DNA from: Devosia sp.
GTDB taxonomy: Bacteria; Pseudomonadota; Alphaproteobacteria; Rhizobiales; Devosiaceae
Direction of reading: 5' to 3'
DNA length: 9,171 nt
Assembly (NCBI GenBank): GCA_028290685.1
Contig: JAQGJI010000003.1
Span: forward strand, 1-9,171
Shown here: positions 7,501-9,171 of the stretch, piece by piece
Position numbering within the stretch: the first letter of the stretch is position 1
How the letters are laid out: each line of letters opens with the position of its first letter
Notes under the pieces: model-generated
Told to the model about the DNA's origin: nothing
The model's input: the letters and a program-made list of their open reading frames with translations, nothing else
Databases searched by the model: none
Made by a program: the position numbers and the translations under genes

Positions 7501-8301
7501 CTATTGCAACAAGGCAGGACTGCCCAGGGGAGTTCCGGTGAAGGGTATAGGGGCGCATGAAATTGCCACCCGCTCGATGCGCCCGCACAGCGCGGTTGCG
7601 TCGGCGCGCCGGGGCAAGGGGCCCGCCACGAGCTGGTTGAGCTCGCCGCCGGTTTCAGCGACCAGCCTTGGGTCAAGCCCGAACAGCAAGGGTCCAAGCT
7701 TCATCGACAGGTCCCGCCAGGCCCCGTCCGCCTCTGCCCCTGCCACCGGCAAGCCCAATGCGACGGCAAAGGCGCCAGCGCTGGGTGGAGGGGCTATTGC
7801 TGCACTCGATTCGACAAGGGGAGGAATTTCGCCAGAGAGCGCGGGCGGCATATCGGGCATGGGGCGCTGGCGGACGGCGACGGAGCCGCCCTCGGCCTCA
7901 TAGACCAGGGGCTGATCGTCGCCGATCGACGAGGTGGTCAGGGTTCGATCGACCGGAGCGGAGTCCGGCAGGGCCTCCAGCAGCCGGGGCAGGCTGACCT
8001 CGAGCGCGCTCACCCGCTGAACCACCTCATTGCCCTGCTGCTCTTTCAGGGCAAATCGCGTTAGCAATTGGCCGTTCTCGCGGCGGAGCAGGACGGACTC
8101 CTCCCGCAGGTCCGCAATTTGCACGCGCAACTGTTCCAGCGATGCGCCCTCGATCCGCGTCCGGTGCAGTCCACCCAGCGCGCTCGATGGGACCAGCGCC
8201 GAGACATTGGCGCCCATGACCGCAATGCCGCACAGGACCAGGGCAACAACCCCCCACGAAGTGGCGTCCGACTGGCGAAACTGTTCCGATGCCCTGGCCA
8301 A
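7501..8301 (-). CDS. Bitopic inner-membrane coiled-coil protein with a degenerate SPOR-like C-terminus
   Basis: The 266-residue protein has a short cytoplasmic N-terminus, one membrane helix (about 16-36), then a heptad-like, charged coiled-coil stretch (about 53-111) rich in Leu, Glu, Arg and Gln. A Pro/Ser/Ala-rich linker (about 112-176) follows. The C-terminal part (about 178-254) reads AFAVALG, then W195..L, then LVAGPLPRRADATALC and a final SCAPIPF. That order (FxVxLG, W, GL.P, AGPxxxxxxAxxLC, C) matches how SPOR domains look in alphaproteobacteria. SPOR domains bind glycan strands stripped of stem peptides at division sites, so a role in the periplasm near peptidoglycan is likely but inferred. 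I chose the TTG start at 8301 because AAGGA (8314-8310) sits eight bases upstream and no ATG precedes the membrane helix. It diverges from glmU. I do not recognise a named gene. Confidence 0.78.
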   Translation of the reverse strand: MARASEQFRQSDATSWGVVALVLCGIAVMGANVSALVPSSALGGLHRTRIEGASLEQLRVQIADLREESVLLRRENGQLLTRFALKEQQGNEVVQRVSALEVSLPRLLEALPDSAPVDRTLTTSSIGDDQPLVYEAEGGSVAVRQRPMPDMPPALSGEIPPLVESSAAIAPPPSAGAFAVALGLPVAGAEADGAWRDLSMKLGPLLFGLDPRLVAETGGELNQLVAGPLPRRADATALCGRIERVAISCAPIPFTGTPLGSPALLQ

Positions 8302-8309
8302 GCCGGGAG

Positions 8310-8314
8310 TCCTT
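8310..8314 (-). promoter_or_regulatory. Shine-Dalgarno site that decides the TTG start
   Basis: AAGGA on the minus strand lies eight bases before the TTG at 8301. It is the only strong ribosome binding site near the 5' end of this gene, and it supports a non-ATG start. Confidence 0.6.
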
Positions 8315-8432
8315 ATCCTGCATTCGAATCAAGTATGACCCGTTGCATGGACCATGGCGCCACTATTAGGGCTTCGCCAACTGTTAGCTGCCATAAATCT
8401 GTGAAAATGGACGACCATGCAGCGGCCTAACC

Positions 8433-8436
8433 GGAG
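8433..8436 (+). promoter_or_regulatory. Shine-Dalgarno site of glmU
   Basis: GGAG is eight bases upstream of ATG 8445. The remaining divergent spacer (8302-8432) is AT-richer in places, but I see no confident -35/-10 pair for either direction. Confidence 0.6.
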
Positions 8437-8444
8437 ATCGTATC

Positions 8445-9171
8445 ATGACTGAACTGTTGTCGATCATTCTCGCAGCGGGAGAAGGCACCCGCATGCGATC
8501 GGCAACGCCAAAGGTCTTGCATCCCGTCGGAGGGCTGCCGATCATCGGTCATGTGGTCCGAGCAGCGCGCGAGGCGGGGTCCAGCCGCATTGCCCTGGTC
8601 ACCGGACCAAGCCATGGCACGATCCGCCAGGCGATCTCCAAGATGCAGCCCGATGTGGTCCATTTCGAGCAGAGCGTGGCCAAGGGTACGGCGCATGCCG
8701 CTGCCATGGCCCGGGATCTGTTTGCTGGCGCCCAGGGCTATATCGCCGTGGTCTATGGCGACCATCCTCTGCTGCGCGGGGCAAATTTCCGGGTTGTCCT
8801 GGACCGGCTCGATGCCGGTCTGGACGTTGCCATCCTGGGATTTGAACCCGCAGATCCCACCGGATACGGACGTTTCATCACCGATGGCGAAGCCCTGCTG
8901 GCCATCCGTGAGCACAAGGATGCGAGCGAGCAGGAGCGCGGCATACGGCTATGCAACGCCTGCATTCTCGCATTCAGGGCAGAAGTGTTCCGCGACCTGA
9001 TCGACAAGGTGGAAACCAACAACGCCCAGGGCGAATACTATCTGACCGACCTGGTAAGCCTGGCGAATGCTGCCGGCAAGAAAGTGGGCTACGGCCTCGC
9101 ACCCGAGAACGACGTCATGGGCGTCAACGACCGCTCCCAGCTTGCAAGGGCAGAGGCGCTGTTCCAGGCGT
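8445..9171 (+). CDS. glmU: Bifunctional GlmU, N-terminal uridylyltransferase part (truncated by window end)
   Basis: GlmU acetylates glucosamine-1-phosphate and then uridylylates it to UDP-N-acetylglucosamine, the precursor of peptidoglycan and lipopolysaccharide. The 242 codons present cover the pyrophosphorylase domain. LAAGEGTRM (9-17) with K23 is the nucleotide-binding signature. Q76, G81 and T82 keep E. coli numbering. D106 in YGDHPLL matches the metal-binding D105. GYGR (140-143), E156, N171 and N228 correspond to the known substrate-binding residues, so the active site looks intact. A conserved NNAQGEYYLTDLV segment follows. The acetyltransferase left-handed beta-helix domain, normally about 200 residues more, lies beyond the window. 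Minor oddities are CNACILAF where NSG or NGG is common, and A79-K80 where E. coli has Gln-Leu. It starts at ATG 8445 behind a good ribosome binding site and diverges from the SPOR-like gene. Confidence 0.95.
   Translation, partial: MTELLSIILAAGEGTRMRSATPKVLHPVGGLPIIGHVVRAAREAGSSRIALVTGPSHGTIRQAISKMQPDVVHFEQSVAKGTAHAAAMARDLFAGAQGYIAVVYGDHPLLRGANFRVVLDRLDAGLDVAILGFEPADPTGYGRFITDGEALLAIREHKDASEQERGIRLCNACILAFRAEVFRDLIDKVETNNAQGEYYLTDLVSLANAAGKKVGYGLAPENDVMGVNDRSQLARAEALFQA

Overview
This is a GC-rich chromosomal window whose genes point to an alphaproteobacterium of the Hyphomicrobiales (Rhizobiales). The signs are a ClpS with the rhizobial-type N-terminal extension, a compact two-domain ABC-F protein, intergenic repeats built on CCCGGCC..GGCCGGG hairpins, and a SPOR-like envelope protein. 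A Devosia-like organism would fit, but the genus is a guess.

Layout. Bases 1-193 hold the broken 3' end of a gene: the reading frame with coding character switches between about 46 and 80. An ABC-F ATPase follows (332-1852, +), with a strong hairpin just before its start codon. Bases 1853-2348 are a gene-free stretch of about 500 bases. It holds an inverted pair of REP-like palindromes, then a second G/C-tract element with imperfect inverted ends, and finally a promoter for clpS. clpS and clpA (2349-5114, +) form a compact operon closed by a rho-independent terminator. A structured leader (about 5152-5275) precedes a SulP-family anion transporter with a STAS domain (5320-6804, +).

The SulP gene converges on a small membrane protein gene (7328-6801, -), and their stop codons overlap. 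That gene starts 32 bases after tRNA-Lys(TTT) (7435-7361, -), with no terminator visible between them, so both may be read from the tRNA promoter at 7470-7497. Further upstream on the minus strand is a bitopic coiled-coil protein with a degenerate SPOR-like end (8301-7501). Divergent from it, glmU starts at 8445 and runs off the window.

Functionally this is mostly housekeeping. ClpS selects N-degron substrates for the ClpA unfoldase, which would feed ClpP encoded elsewhere. GlmU makes UDP-GlcNAc for peptidoglycan and LPS. The ABC-F protein probably acts on ribosomes. I found no defence system, prophage, CRISPR array or transposase. The observations most worth a second look are the SulP leader RNA, the tRNA-Lys/membrane-protein arrangement, the two intergenic repeat elements and the frameshifted gene remnant at the left edge.
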